Shown: piece by piece, positions 1-5,880 of the stretch
Numbering within the stretch: the stretch's first letter is position 1
How the letters are laid out: the number at the start of each line of letters is the position of its first letter
NCBI GenBank assembly: GCA_003973585.1
Contig: QNYN01000031.1
Coordinates: forward strand, 1 to 5,988
DNA length: 5,988 nt
DNA from: Fusobacteriota bacterium
GTDB taxonomy: Bacteria > Fusobacteriota > Fusobacteriia > Fusobacteriales > Fusobacteriaceae
Direction of reading: 5' to 3'
Notes under the pieces: generated by a model
What the model was told of the DNA's origin: nothing
Database searches by the model: none
What the model saw: only the letters and a program-made list of their open reading frames with translations
Program-made: the position numbers and the translations under genes

Positions 1-2230
1 AGATATAGATATAGATATTTGTCAAGAAAGAAGACATGAAATAATAGAATATGTAGGGAAAAAATATGGAAGAAATAAAGTTGCTCAAATTATAACTTTT
101 GGAACTATGAAAGCAAGAGCTGCTATAAGAGATGTTGGAAGAGTTTTAAATATTCCATTATTTAAAGTAGACAAACTAGCAAAATTAGTCCCTCAATCTT
201 ATTCTATTGACAGGACTCTAAAAGAAGTGAATGAATTTAAAATAGCATATGAAACAGATACTGAATCTAAAAAAGTTATAGATATATCAAAGGGATTAGA
301 AAATAAAGTAAGACATTCTTCTATCCATGCTGCAGGTGTTGTTATTACAAAAAATCCTTTAACTAATAATGTACCATTATATTCTGATAGCAAAGGGGAA
401 CAAATTTGTACCCAATATCAAATGAAAGAATTAGAAGAATTAGGTCTTCTAAAAATGGACTTTTTAGGTTTAAAAACTTTAACTGTAATCCAAAGAACTA
501 TTGATTATATAAAAGAGAATAGTGGGGTAGATATAAAATTAAGTGATATTCCATTAGATGCTCCTTTGGTCTATGATGCACTTCAAAGGGGAGATACTAT
601 AGGAGTATTTCAATTAGAATCACAAGGAATAAGAAAATTATTAAAAAAAATACATCCTAATAATTTTGAAGATTTAATAGCAGTATTAGCTCTTTATCGA
701 CCAGGACCACTAGGATCTGGAATGGTAGATGATTATATCCAAGTGAAAAATGGAAGAAAAGAAGTAAAATATCCACATAAAAACTTAGAAGATATATTGA
801 AAGAAACTTATGGGGTAATTTTATACCAAGAACAAGTAATGAAAATTGCAGCTATTATGGCTAATTATTCTTTGGGAGAAGCAGATTTACTCCGTCGTGC
901 TATGGGGAAAAAAATAGCTGAACTTATGGAGGAAAATAGATTAACTTTTGTAGAAAGATCTATAAAAAATGGATATCCTAAAAAAGTAGCTGAAGATGTC
1001 TTTTTCTTAATAGATAAATTTGCAGGGTACGGTTTTAATAAGTCCCATTCAGCAGCTTATGGGTTAATTGCATATTGGACATCTTACTTTAAGGAATACT
1101 ATCCAAAATGCTATTATGCTGCCCTTATGACTTCCGAACGAGGTAACAACGACAAATTAGCAATTTATATTGATGATGCTAAAAAACATAATATAAATAT
1201 AGGATTACCCGATATAAATAAAGTAAGTAGTAAATTTATAGTTGATGGAAATAAAATCCGATTTGGAATGTCTGCTATAAAAAATCTTGGTGAAGGAATT
1301 ATAGAAAAATTAAAAAAAGATATTGAAACTTTTGGAGAATATAAAGATTTTAAAGATTTTGTTATTAGAACTAGAAAAATTAATTTAAATAAAAAAGCAT
1401 TAGAAGCTCTTATTTTATCTGGAACTTTAGATCCTTTGCCAGGTAATCGAAGAGAAAAATATAGCTCGATCGATAAAGCAATAGCCTATGCAAATATGGT
1501 CAGTAAAAATGATCCTATCCAACAAATGAATTTATTTGGACAAGCTAATGCTACTATTGGAAACTTTTCAATGCCCTCTTTAGAAGAATATAAAATCGAA
1601 GATCTATTAAAAAAAGAAAAAGAATACATTGGATTTTATTTTACAGGTCATCCTTTAGATAAATATAAAGATTTATTAAATGTATATGAATTAGATAAAA
1701 TAGTTGAACTGAAAGCAGAAACTCCTCATCATACAAAAACTTGTGGAATTATTAGTAATATAAAAAAAATTATAACTAAAAAAAATAAACAAATGATGGG
1801 AACCTTTATTTTAGAAGATCATTTTAGTTCAATTGATTGTACTGTTTTTCCAAAAGAGTTTGAAAGATTGTCTAATTATTTAATAGATGGAAATGCAGTA
1901 TATTTAGAAGGTGTTGTTCAATTAAATTTTTTCAACGGTAATGAAGAAAAAAAAATAATAGTTAGAGATATAAAATATTTAGAAGACATTGTTGAAATAT
2001 CTAGTTTTAAAGTATATATCTTAATCGATGAAGAAACTAAAGTACACTCACCAAAGCTAAAACAATTAATTTTAAAAAATCCTGGAAAGCATAAAGTATA
2101 TATAGCACTTAAAGATAAAACGGGAAATAAAGTTATTCAATTAGGAGACAAATATAGGGTAGATATAAATTTAAATTTTATTCGTAGTCTCGAAGAGTTG
2201 CTCGGAGCTGATAAAATCAAAATTAAATAA
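1..2230 (+). CDS. dnaE: DNA polymerase III alpha subunit DnaE, 5'-truncated by window edge
   Basis: Catalytic subunit of the replicative polymerase. The open frame runs from base 2, upstream of the first in-frame ATG at 107, so that ATG is internal. 742 residues are visible. They start at DIDIDICQERR, whose aspartates (bases 8-10 and 14-16) match the metal-binding DxD of the family (E. coli D401/D403). The third catalytic aspartate is in KMDFLGLKTLT (458-460). Also seen are RPGPLGSGM (from 698), YGVILYQEQVM, LLRRAMGKK and GYGFNKSHSAAY (1025-1060). A helix-hairpin-helix-like LNKKALEALILSGTLD follows, then a likely beta-clamp-binding QMNLF (1523-1537) and GFYFTGHPLDKY. An OB-fold segment lies at about visible residues 581-640, followed by the usual C-terminal domain ending in LEELLGADKIKIK. 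About 400 N-terminal residues, including the PHP domain, are outside the window. All visible motifs are intact, and no obvious terminator follows the stop codon. Confidence 0.97.
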   Translation, partial: DIDIDICQERRHEIIEYVGKKYGRNKVAQIITFGTMKARAAIRDVGRVLNIPLFKVDKLAKLVPQSYSIDRTLKEVNEFKIAYETDTESKKVIDISKGLENKVRHSSIHAAGVVITKNPLTNNVPLYSDSKGEQICTQYQMKELEELGLLKMDFLGLKTLTVIQRTIDYIKENSGVDIKLSDIPLDAPLVYDALQRGDTIGVFQLESQGIRKLLKKIHPNNFEDLIAVLALYRPGPLGSGMVDDYIQVKNGRKEVKYPHKNLEDILKETYGVILYQEQVMKIAAIMANYSLGEADLLRRAMGKKIAELMEENRLTFVERSIKNGYPKKVAEDVFFLIDKFAGYGFNKSHSAAYGLIAYWTSYFKEYYPKCYYAALMTSERGNNDKLAIYIDDAKKHNINIGLPDINKVSSKFIVDGNKIRFGMSAIKNLGEGIIEKLKKDIETFGEYKDFKDFVIRTRKINLNKKALEALILSGTLDPLPGNRREKYSSIDKAIAYANMVSKNDPIQQMNLFGQANATIGNFSMPSLEEYKIEDLLKKEKEYIGFYFTGHPLDKYKDLLNVYELDKIVELKAETPHHTKTCGIISNIKKIITKKNKQMMGTFILEDHFSSIDCTVFPKEFERLSNYLIDGNAVYLEGVVQLNFFNGNEEKKIIVRDIKYLEDIVEISSFKVYILIDEETKVHSPKLKQLILKNPGKHKVYIALKDKTGNKVIQLGDKYRVDINLNFIRSLEELLGADKIKIK

Positions 2231-2248
2231 CAGGTGTATTTTTAATTA

Positions 2249-2277
2249 TTGAAATAAGTATATATATATGTTAAAAT
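2249..2277 (+). promoter_or_regulatory. Candidate sigma-70-type promoter with extended -10 for accB
   Basis: In the dnaE-accB gap, TTGAAA (2249-2254) is followed by a 17-bp spacer and TAAAAT (2272-2277). TG at 2269-2270 sits one base before the -10 box, giving an extended -10 (TGnTAAAAT). Each hexamer is one mismatch from consensus, and the spacing is optimal. Transcription would begin near 2284, giving a leader of about 25 nt before the accB start. The spacer contains a short TA run (2259-2269). In A+T-rich DNA chance matches are common, but the combined -35, spacing and TG match is better than anything else I found between genes. It suggests accB starts its own transcription unit, possibly in addition to read-through from dnaE. 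Confidence 0.6.
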
Positions 2278-2308
2278 TTAGAGAAACCAAAAATTATGGG
2301 GAGGCAAG

Positions 2309-2731
2309 ATGAAAAACGATATAAGTACAGTAAGTAAAATAATAAAAATAATCGGAGAATCAAAACTTACAGAAATCTCTATAGAAAAAGAAGAGTTTAA
2401 GCTTTTTATAAAAAAATCAAACTCTGTTTTAACAGAGCCAGTAATAGAAGAAGAAATTATTGAAGAAAAAGCAACCGAAGAAATTCAATTAGATAATGAA
2501 GAAAACATTGTTTCTGAGTCAGTTGGTAGATTTTACTATATTGACAAAGATGGTGAGCCTATGATGTCTCCAGGAATGGAAGTAACAAAAGGACAAAAAA
2601 TAGGATATATAGAAGCTATCGGTATTAAAACTAATATTAAAAGTGAAGTTGATGGAAAAATAAAAGAAATATTAATAGAAAACGGTGAAGTTGTTGAATA
2701 CGGAAAAATATTAGTTACAATAACCGTATAA
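2309..2731 (+). CDS. accB: AccB-like biotin/lipoyl-domain protein lacking the biotin-acceptor lysine
   Basis: A 140-residue protein laid out like the biotin carboxyl carrier protein of acetyl-CoA carboxylase. Residues 1-36 form the helical, charged N-terminal segment typical of AccB. Residues 41-72 are a Glu/Ile-rich linker, in place of the usual Ala/Pro-rich one. Residues 73-140 are a biotinyl domain with GRFYY, a thumb-like insertion (about 78-92), VTKGQKIGYIEA, and VDGKIKEILIENGEVVEYGKIL. The usual EAMKM core reads E102-A-I-G-I106, so the biotinylated lysine is replaced by Gly105 (codon GGT, 2621-2623), and both flanking methionine/leucine positions are isoleucine. The nearest lysine is K107, two residues later. 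The start is supported by GGGGAGG at 2298-2304. accC follows after 13 bp, which indicates co-transcription. By fold and position it is AccB. By residue it probably cannot be biotinylated, so a carrier function is doubtful and a regulatory or structural role is an inference. Confidence 0.85.
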   Translation: MKNDISTVSKIIKIIGESKLTEISIEKEEFKLFIKKSNSVLTEPVIEEEIIEEKATEEIQLDNEENIVSESVGRFYYIDKDGEPMMSPGMEVTKGQKIGYIEAIGIKTNIKSEVDGKIKEILIENGEVVEYGKILVTITV

Positions 2732-2744
2732 GTAGGAGGATATC

Positions 2745-4100
2745 ATGTTCAAAAAAATATTAATAGCTAATCGTGGAGAGATAGCAGTTAGAATTATTAG
2801 AGCAGCTAAAGAATTAGGTATAAAAACAGTAGCCGTTTATTCTATAGCTGATAAAGAAAGTTTACATGTAATGTTAGCAGACGAATCTATTTGTATAGGT
2901 CCTGCAATGAGTACTGAATCATATTTAAAAATCCCTAATGTTATTGCTGCAGCTGAAGCTACAGGAGCTGAAGCTATCCATCCTGGATATGGTTTTTTAG
3001 CAGAAAATGCTGATTTTGCAAAAATCTGTAAAACACATGGAATAACTTTTATTGGACCAAGTCCAGAGTGTATAAATAATATGGGAGATAAAGCTACTGC
3101 TCGTAAAACAGCTGTAGAAAATGGTGTTCCTTTAACAAATGGTACAGGTATAATCCGTGATATGGAAGAAGCAAGAAAAGCAGTTCATGAAAAAATAGGA
3201 TATCCTGTAATGATAAAAGCCACTGCTGGTGGCGGTGGAAAAGGAATGAGAATCGCAAGAGATGACGAAGAATTTGCTGTTAATTTTATAGCAGCTCAAA
3301 ATGAAGCAGATGCAGCCTTTGGAAATCCTGATTGCTATGTAGAAAAATATGTAGAAAATCCTAGACATATAGAAATACAAATTGTAGGAGATAAATTTGG
3401 AAATGTAGTTCACTTAGGTGAAAGAGATTGTTCTATTCAAAGAAGACACCAAAAATTAATAGAAGAAGCTCCATCAGCTACACTACCTAAAGATGTTAGA
3501 GAAAAAATGGGAGAAGCTGCAGTAAAATTAGCTAAAGCTATAAATTATGATTCAGTTGGTACTTTAGAATTTTTAGTAGATGTCAATAATGATTTTTTCT
3601 TTATGGAAATGAATACAAGGGTACAAGTAGAACATACAGTAACTGAATCTGTTACTGGTTTTGATATTATTAAAGCTCAAATATTAGTAGCTGCTGGTCA
3701 TGAAATACCTATTTCACAGTCGGATATTGAATTACACGGTCATTCTATTGAGTGTAGAATTAATGCTGAAGATCCTGAAAATGGATTTATGCCATCTGCA
3801 GGTACTTTAGAAAAATATATTGTTCCAGGTGGTATTGGAGTAAGGATTGATTCTCATTCTTATCAAGGATATACTATTCCACCATATTATGATTCTATGA
3901 TTGGTAAATTAATTGTTCATGGGGCTGATAGAGAAGAAGCTATAATAAGGATGAAAAGAGCATTGGAAGAATATAAAATCGAAGGTGTTGAGACAACAAT
4001 TAAATTTCATGAAAAAGTATTAAACAATGAGGAATTTAAAAGTGGAAATTATTCAACTAATTTTATAGAAAAAAACTTCCCTGAATATTTAAAAGGATAA
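2745..4100 (+). CDS. accC: Acetyl-CoA carboxylase, biotin carboxylase subunit
   Basis: An ATP-grasp enzyme that carboxylates carrier-bound biotin with bicarbonate and ATP, the first half-reaction of malonyl-CoA synthesis. At 451 residues it matches the usual single-domain AccC length (about 449), not a long acyl-CoA or pyruvate carboxylase. The N-terminal domain begins [18 protein letters not shown] and includes [12 protein letters not shown] (77-88). The ATP-grasp domain has K116 (GDKATA), K158, the glycine-rich loop GGGGKGM (162-168), H208, and [12 protein letters not shown] with C229 and K237. It also has E275, and E288, R292 and E296 in [12 protein letters not shown]338 lies in [12 protein letters not shown]. 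All residues known to matter in E. coli AccC are present. The start is fixed by AGGAGGA at 2734-2740. It sits 13 bp after accB and 90 bp before asp23. The acyltransferase subunits AccA and AccD are not in the window. Confidence 0.97.
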   Translation: MFKKILIANRGEIAVRIIRAAKELGIKTVAVYSIADKESLHVMLADESICIGPAMSTESYLKIPNVIAAAEATGAEAIHPGYGFLAENADFAKICKTHGITFIGPSPECINNMGDKATARKTAVENGVPLTNGTGIIRDMEEARKAVHEKIGYPVMIKATAGGGGKGMRIARDDEEFAVNFIAAQNEADAAFGNPDCYVEKYVENPRHIEIQIVGDKFGNVVHLGERDCSIQRRHQKLIEEAPSATLPKDVREKMGEAAVKLAKAINYDSVGTLEFLVDVNNDFFFMEMNTRVQVEHTVTESVTGFDIIKAQILVAAGHEIPISQSDIELHGHSIECRINAEDPENGFMPSAGTLEKYIVPGGIGVRIDSHSYQGYTIPPYYDSMIGKLIVHGADREEAIIRMKRALEEYKIEGVETTIKFHEKVLNNEEFKSGNYSTNFIEKNFPEYLKG

Positions 4101-4190
4101 AATTTATAAAAATAAAGGAATTTTATAAAAAAAGTAATATAACATAGTAGAAAAATAAATCGTTATAAGATAATTTTTGGAGGTGGACTA

Positions 4191-4556
4191 ATGTCTGAGT
4201 TAGGAAGTATTAAAATCGCAGATGATGTAGTAAAAGCAATAGCAGCTAGGGCAACTTTAGAAGTTGATGGTGTCTATAAAATGACAGGTGGAGTAACTGA
4301 TGAAGTAAATAAAATTTTAGGTTTTAATAAGATGACTAAAGGAGTCAAAGTTGAAGTAGGAGAAAAAGAGTGTAGTGTAGAAGTTTATCTTGTTGTAGAA
4401 TACGGTTTTCCTATACCAGTAGTAGCTTCTAATGTTCAAGAAAACATTGTTAAAAACATTACTGAACTAACAGGTCTTAAAGTTGTAGAAGTAAATGTTT
4501 ATATTCAAGACGTAAAGGTAAAAGAAGAAGCTTCAATAGAAGAAGTAACAGTTTAA
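4191..4556 (+). CDS. Asp23/Gls24 family protein (YqhY-like)
   Basis: A 121-residue cytosolic protein of the Asp23/Gls24 (DUF322) family. It has the family pattern GSIKIADDVVKAIAARATLEVDGVY at residues 5-29, a variable loop with GGV (33-35), then VKVEV. A strand SVEVYLVVEYGFPIPVVASNVQENI (62-86) and a closing strand with VVEVNVYIQDV (98-108) follow. The acidic tail (111-121) is short. The start is supported by GGAGGTG at 4179-4185. Its place after accB-accC matches B. subtilis yqhY rather than a stand-alone stress gene, and YqhY has been tied to lipid synthesis. The amaP and DUF2273 genes directly downstream match the Staphylococcus arrangement in which AmaP anchors Asp23 at the membrane. The gene ends one base before a strong hairpin. 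No catalytic residues are apparent, so a scaffold or regulatory role is inferred. Confidence 0.93.
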   Translation: MSELGSIKIADDVVKAIAARATLEVDGVYKMTGGVTDEVNKILGFNKMTKGVKVEVGEKECSVEVYLVVEYGFPIPVVASNVQENIVKNITELTGLKVVEVNVYIQDVKVKEEASIEEVTV

Positions 4557-4593
4557 ATTAGAGGCGTATTACGCCTCTAATATTTTAATAATT
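4557..4593 (+). terminator. GC-rich hairpin after asp23, likely partial terminator
   Basis: A perfect 11-bp stem (4557-4567 with 4571-4581) closes a 3-nt loop immediately after the asp23 stop codon. The core AGAGGCGT/ACGCCTCT is the most GC-rich block in the surrounding DNA. The stem is followed by ATTTTAATAATT, a U-rich but interrupted tract, so termination is probably incomplete. No good promoter is visible between this hairpin and amaP. It most likely lowers expression of amaP-DUF2273-nusB relative to accB-accC-asp23, or protects the 3' end of the upstream message. Confidence 0.7.
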
Positions 4594-4619
4594 GTGATTA
4601 TCTTTACCAAATAATAATT

Positions 4620-4625
4620 GGAGGA
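4620..4625 (+). promoter_or_regulatory. Ribosome binding site that decides the amaP start
   Basis: GGAGGA lies 7 nt before the ATG at 4633. A longer reading from TTG at 4618 would place this Shine-Dalgarno sequence inside the coding region and add residues (MEEYI) that do not fit the hydrophobic N-terminus, so the ATG at 4633 is preferred. Confidence 0.85.
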
Positions 4626-4632
4626 ATACATT

Positions 4633-5142
4633 ATGTTTATGAAATTTATTTTTGGAATAGCATGGATAGGAATATTTATACTTGCTATTGGAGGAATATA
4701 TGTGGGATTATTTCCTTCATACTTGGATATAATAGATTTTAATGACTTATTAACTAGAGTTGCTATTGGAGGAGTTTCTTTTATATATTTAATACTCTTT
4801 ATAGAAAAAGTCGTTAGACTTTTTGAAAGACCTAAAGAATTAAGAATAAAAACTCCTAATGGAATGTTAAAAATTTCATCTAATTCTATCAATAATATAG
4901 TAAAAGAAGCTGTTAATGAATACCCAAAAGTAAGAAATTCAAAAGTAAAAAATAAAACTAAAGGAAAAAAATTGAAAATATTTGTATCTATTGATATAAT
5001 GTCTAGTCAGTCACTTTCAGATGATTTAAAATTAATCCAACAAGAGATCAAAGATAGAATTGAAAGCTATTTAGATTTAAGTATAGCTGATATTGAACTT
5101 AGAGTTACCAAATTAACAAAAGATAAATCTAATGGTAGGTGA
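4633..5142 (+). CDS. amaP: Alkaline shock response membrane anchor protein AmaP-like
   Basis: 169 residues from the chosen ATG. Two hydrophobic helices lie at about residues 4-26 and 43-60, joined by a short segment containing LFPSYLDIIDFNDL. They form a membrane hairpin, followed by a soluble domain (about 66-161). In Staphylococcus, AmaP holds Asp23 at the membrane; this protein has the same topology and the same neighbours. The soluble part (GMLKISSNSINNIVKEAV, then LKIFVSIDI and a long helix ending in LSIADIELRV) resembles the strand-helix-strand order of Asp23 itself. A basic linker rich in Lys (104-115) interrupts it. The start is chosen from the ribosome binding site at 4620-4625. The stop TGA at 5140-5142 overlaps the ribosome binding site of the next gene, so the two are translated from the same message. 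Annotation rests on pattern and context, since sequence conservation in this family is low. Confidence 0.85.
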   Translation: MFMKFIFGIAWIGIFILAIGGIYVGLFPSYLDIIDFNDLLTRVAIGGVSFIYLILFIEKVVRLFERPKELRIKTPNGMLKISSNSINNIVKEAVNEYPKVRNSKVKNKTKGKKLKIFVSIDIMSSQSLSDDLKLIQQEIKDRIESYLDLSIADIELRVTKLTKDKSNGR

Positions 5143-5153
5143 GGTGATTAGAT

Positions 5154-5366
5154 ATGATTGAAGAATTAATAGAAAAATTTAGTATCAATAGTAAAAAATA
5201 TATAGGTGGACTTATGGGATTTGCTTTTGGTTATATTTTTATAATTCATGGTATAATGTCTATGTTGATAGTTATGTTTGCAACTTTTTTAGGAGCAACT
5301 TTAAGTGACAAAAAAAATATCAAAAAATTAAAAGAAATATTAATAAAAAAATTAAAAGAAGAATAG
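5154..5366 (+). CDS. Small membrane protein, DUF2273 family
   Basis: A 70-residue protein with an amphipathic N-terminus (1-14). Two closely spaced hydrophobic segments follow (about 17-34, with the YIGGLMGFAFGYIF pattern, and 36-50), then a strongly basic tail (KKNIKKLKEILIKKLKEE) likely to lie on the cytosolic face. The glycine-rich first helix, short size and position next to asp23/amaP match the DUF2273 small integral membrane proteins. Their biochemical role is unknown; with AmaP it may form a membrane platform for Asp23. The start ATG has GAGGTGAT at 5141-5148, which overlaps the amaP stop, and the gene ends 12 bp before nusB. The family assignment comes from neighbours and the helix pattern. 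Confidence 0.8.
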   Translation: MIEELIEKFSINSKKYIGGLMGFAFGYIFIIHGIMSMLIVMFATFLGATLSDKKNIKKLKEILIKKLKEE

Positions 5367-5378
5367 GAAGGGAAGACT

Positions 5379-5846
5379 ATGGGAGAAAGATTAGCAAGTA
5401 GAAAAATAGCAAGGGAAGAATTATTTAAACTTTTATTTGAAGCAGATATGAATAAAGTCACACCTTTAAAAAGGTTAGATGAATTCCTAAGTGATGGAAA
5501 TAGAAGAACTGAATTAGTATCTAAAAATAATGATAACACAAATAATGTAGAAGAAATTGAATTATTAGAAGAAGAAATCAAATTCATCAGAAAATTTGCT
5601 GAAGGTATTGATAAACATTATGGAACTATTGATGCTGAATTAAATGAGAAAATGGAAGATTGGTCTCTAGAAACTATTGGAAATGTCGAGAGATCTTTAC
5701 TTAGATTTGGTGTTTATGAATTATTATATGAAGATACAGGGTTTGAGATTGTTTTAAATGAAATAATTGAATTAGCTAAAACTTATGGTGATACTTCTTC
5801 ACACGAATTTGTAAATGGTGTATTAGCTAAATTTGTAAAAAAATAG
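5379..5846 (+). CDS. nusB: Transcription antitermination factor NusB
   Basis: A 155-residue all-helical RNA-binding protein. With NusE (ribosomal protein S10) it binds boxA RNA and promotes processive transcription, chiefly of rRNA operons. The N-terminal arginine-rich helix ASRKIAREELFKLLFEADM (6-24) matches the RNA-binding helix of the family. The C-terminal half carries the conserved WSLETIGNVERSLLRFGVYELLY (95-117), VLNEIIELAKTYGD (125-138) and the signature SSHEFVNGVLAKF (140-152). Residues 38-65 form an acidic, Asn-rich stretch that makes the protein about 15 residues longer than E. coli NusB (139). The start has GGAAGGGAAG at 5367-5375. It is the last gene of the series and is followed by a strong terminator. 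nusB next to acc and asp23 genes is also found in Bacillus. Confidence 0.95.
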   Translation: MGERLASRKIAREELFKLLFEADMNKVTPLKRLDEFLSDGNRRTELVSKNNDNTNNVEEIELLEEEIKFIRKFAEGIDKHYGTIDAELNEKMEDWSLETIGNVERSLLRFGVYELLYEDTGFEIVLNEIIELAKTYGDTSSHEFVNGVLAKFVKK

Positions 5847-5848
5847 CA

Positions 5849-5880
5849 AAAAAAAAACAGTTTTTTAACTGTTTTTTTTT
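5849..5880. terminator. Bidirectional intrinsic terminator between nusB and the convergent gene
   Basis: A 14-bp stem is formed by 5849-5862 and 5867-5880 around a TTTT loop. The core CAGTT/AACTG is flanked by an A run (5848-5857) and a T run (5872-5880). Each strand therefore has a hairpin followed by a U tract, so it can stop transcription of nusB on the plus strand and of the convergent gene on the minus strand. Confidence 0.92.

Noticed and set aside
1..19. Tandem GATATA repeat at the window start
   Set aside because: It encodes the alternating Asp-Ile of the DnaE catalytic DxD motif, so it is explained by the protein and is not a separate repeat element.
2221..2250. Possible terminator just after dnaE (AATTAAATAAC ... 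GTATTTTTAATT)
   Set aside because: The inverted repeat is imperfect and nearly all A/T, so the stem would be too weak for intrinsic termination.
3132..3413. Minus-strand open frame of 93 codons inside accC
   Set aside because: It lies wholly within a highly conserved enzyme gene, its product is rich in Phe, Tyr, Ser and Cys as expected of an antisense reading, and it has no ribosome binding site or domain pattern.
4101..4190. Possible promoter for asp23 (TATAAC at 4138, TATAAG at 4164, GATAAT at 4169)
   Set aside because: Only -10-like hexamers are present, with no acceptable -35 box at proper spacing, and such hexamers are frequent in DNA this rich in A+T.
4684..4773. Repeated GCTATTGGAGGA blocks (4684-4695 and 4762-4773) resembling internal ribosome binding sites
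   Set aside because: Both encode the AIGG segments of the two amaP membrane helices. The ATG at 4700 after the first is out of frame and gives only about 10 codons.
4569..4892. Minus-strand open frame opposite amaP
   Set aside because: It is an antisense shadow of the hydrophobic amaP gene that begins in the coding region and ends in the hairpin. No supporting signals were seen.
5246..5587. Minus-strand open frame across the DUF2273/nusB junction
   Set aside because: It is antisense to two well-supported genes, has Ser/Asn/Leu-rich low-complexity content, and has no Shine-Dalgarno sequence.
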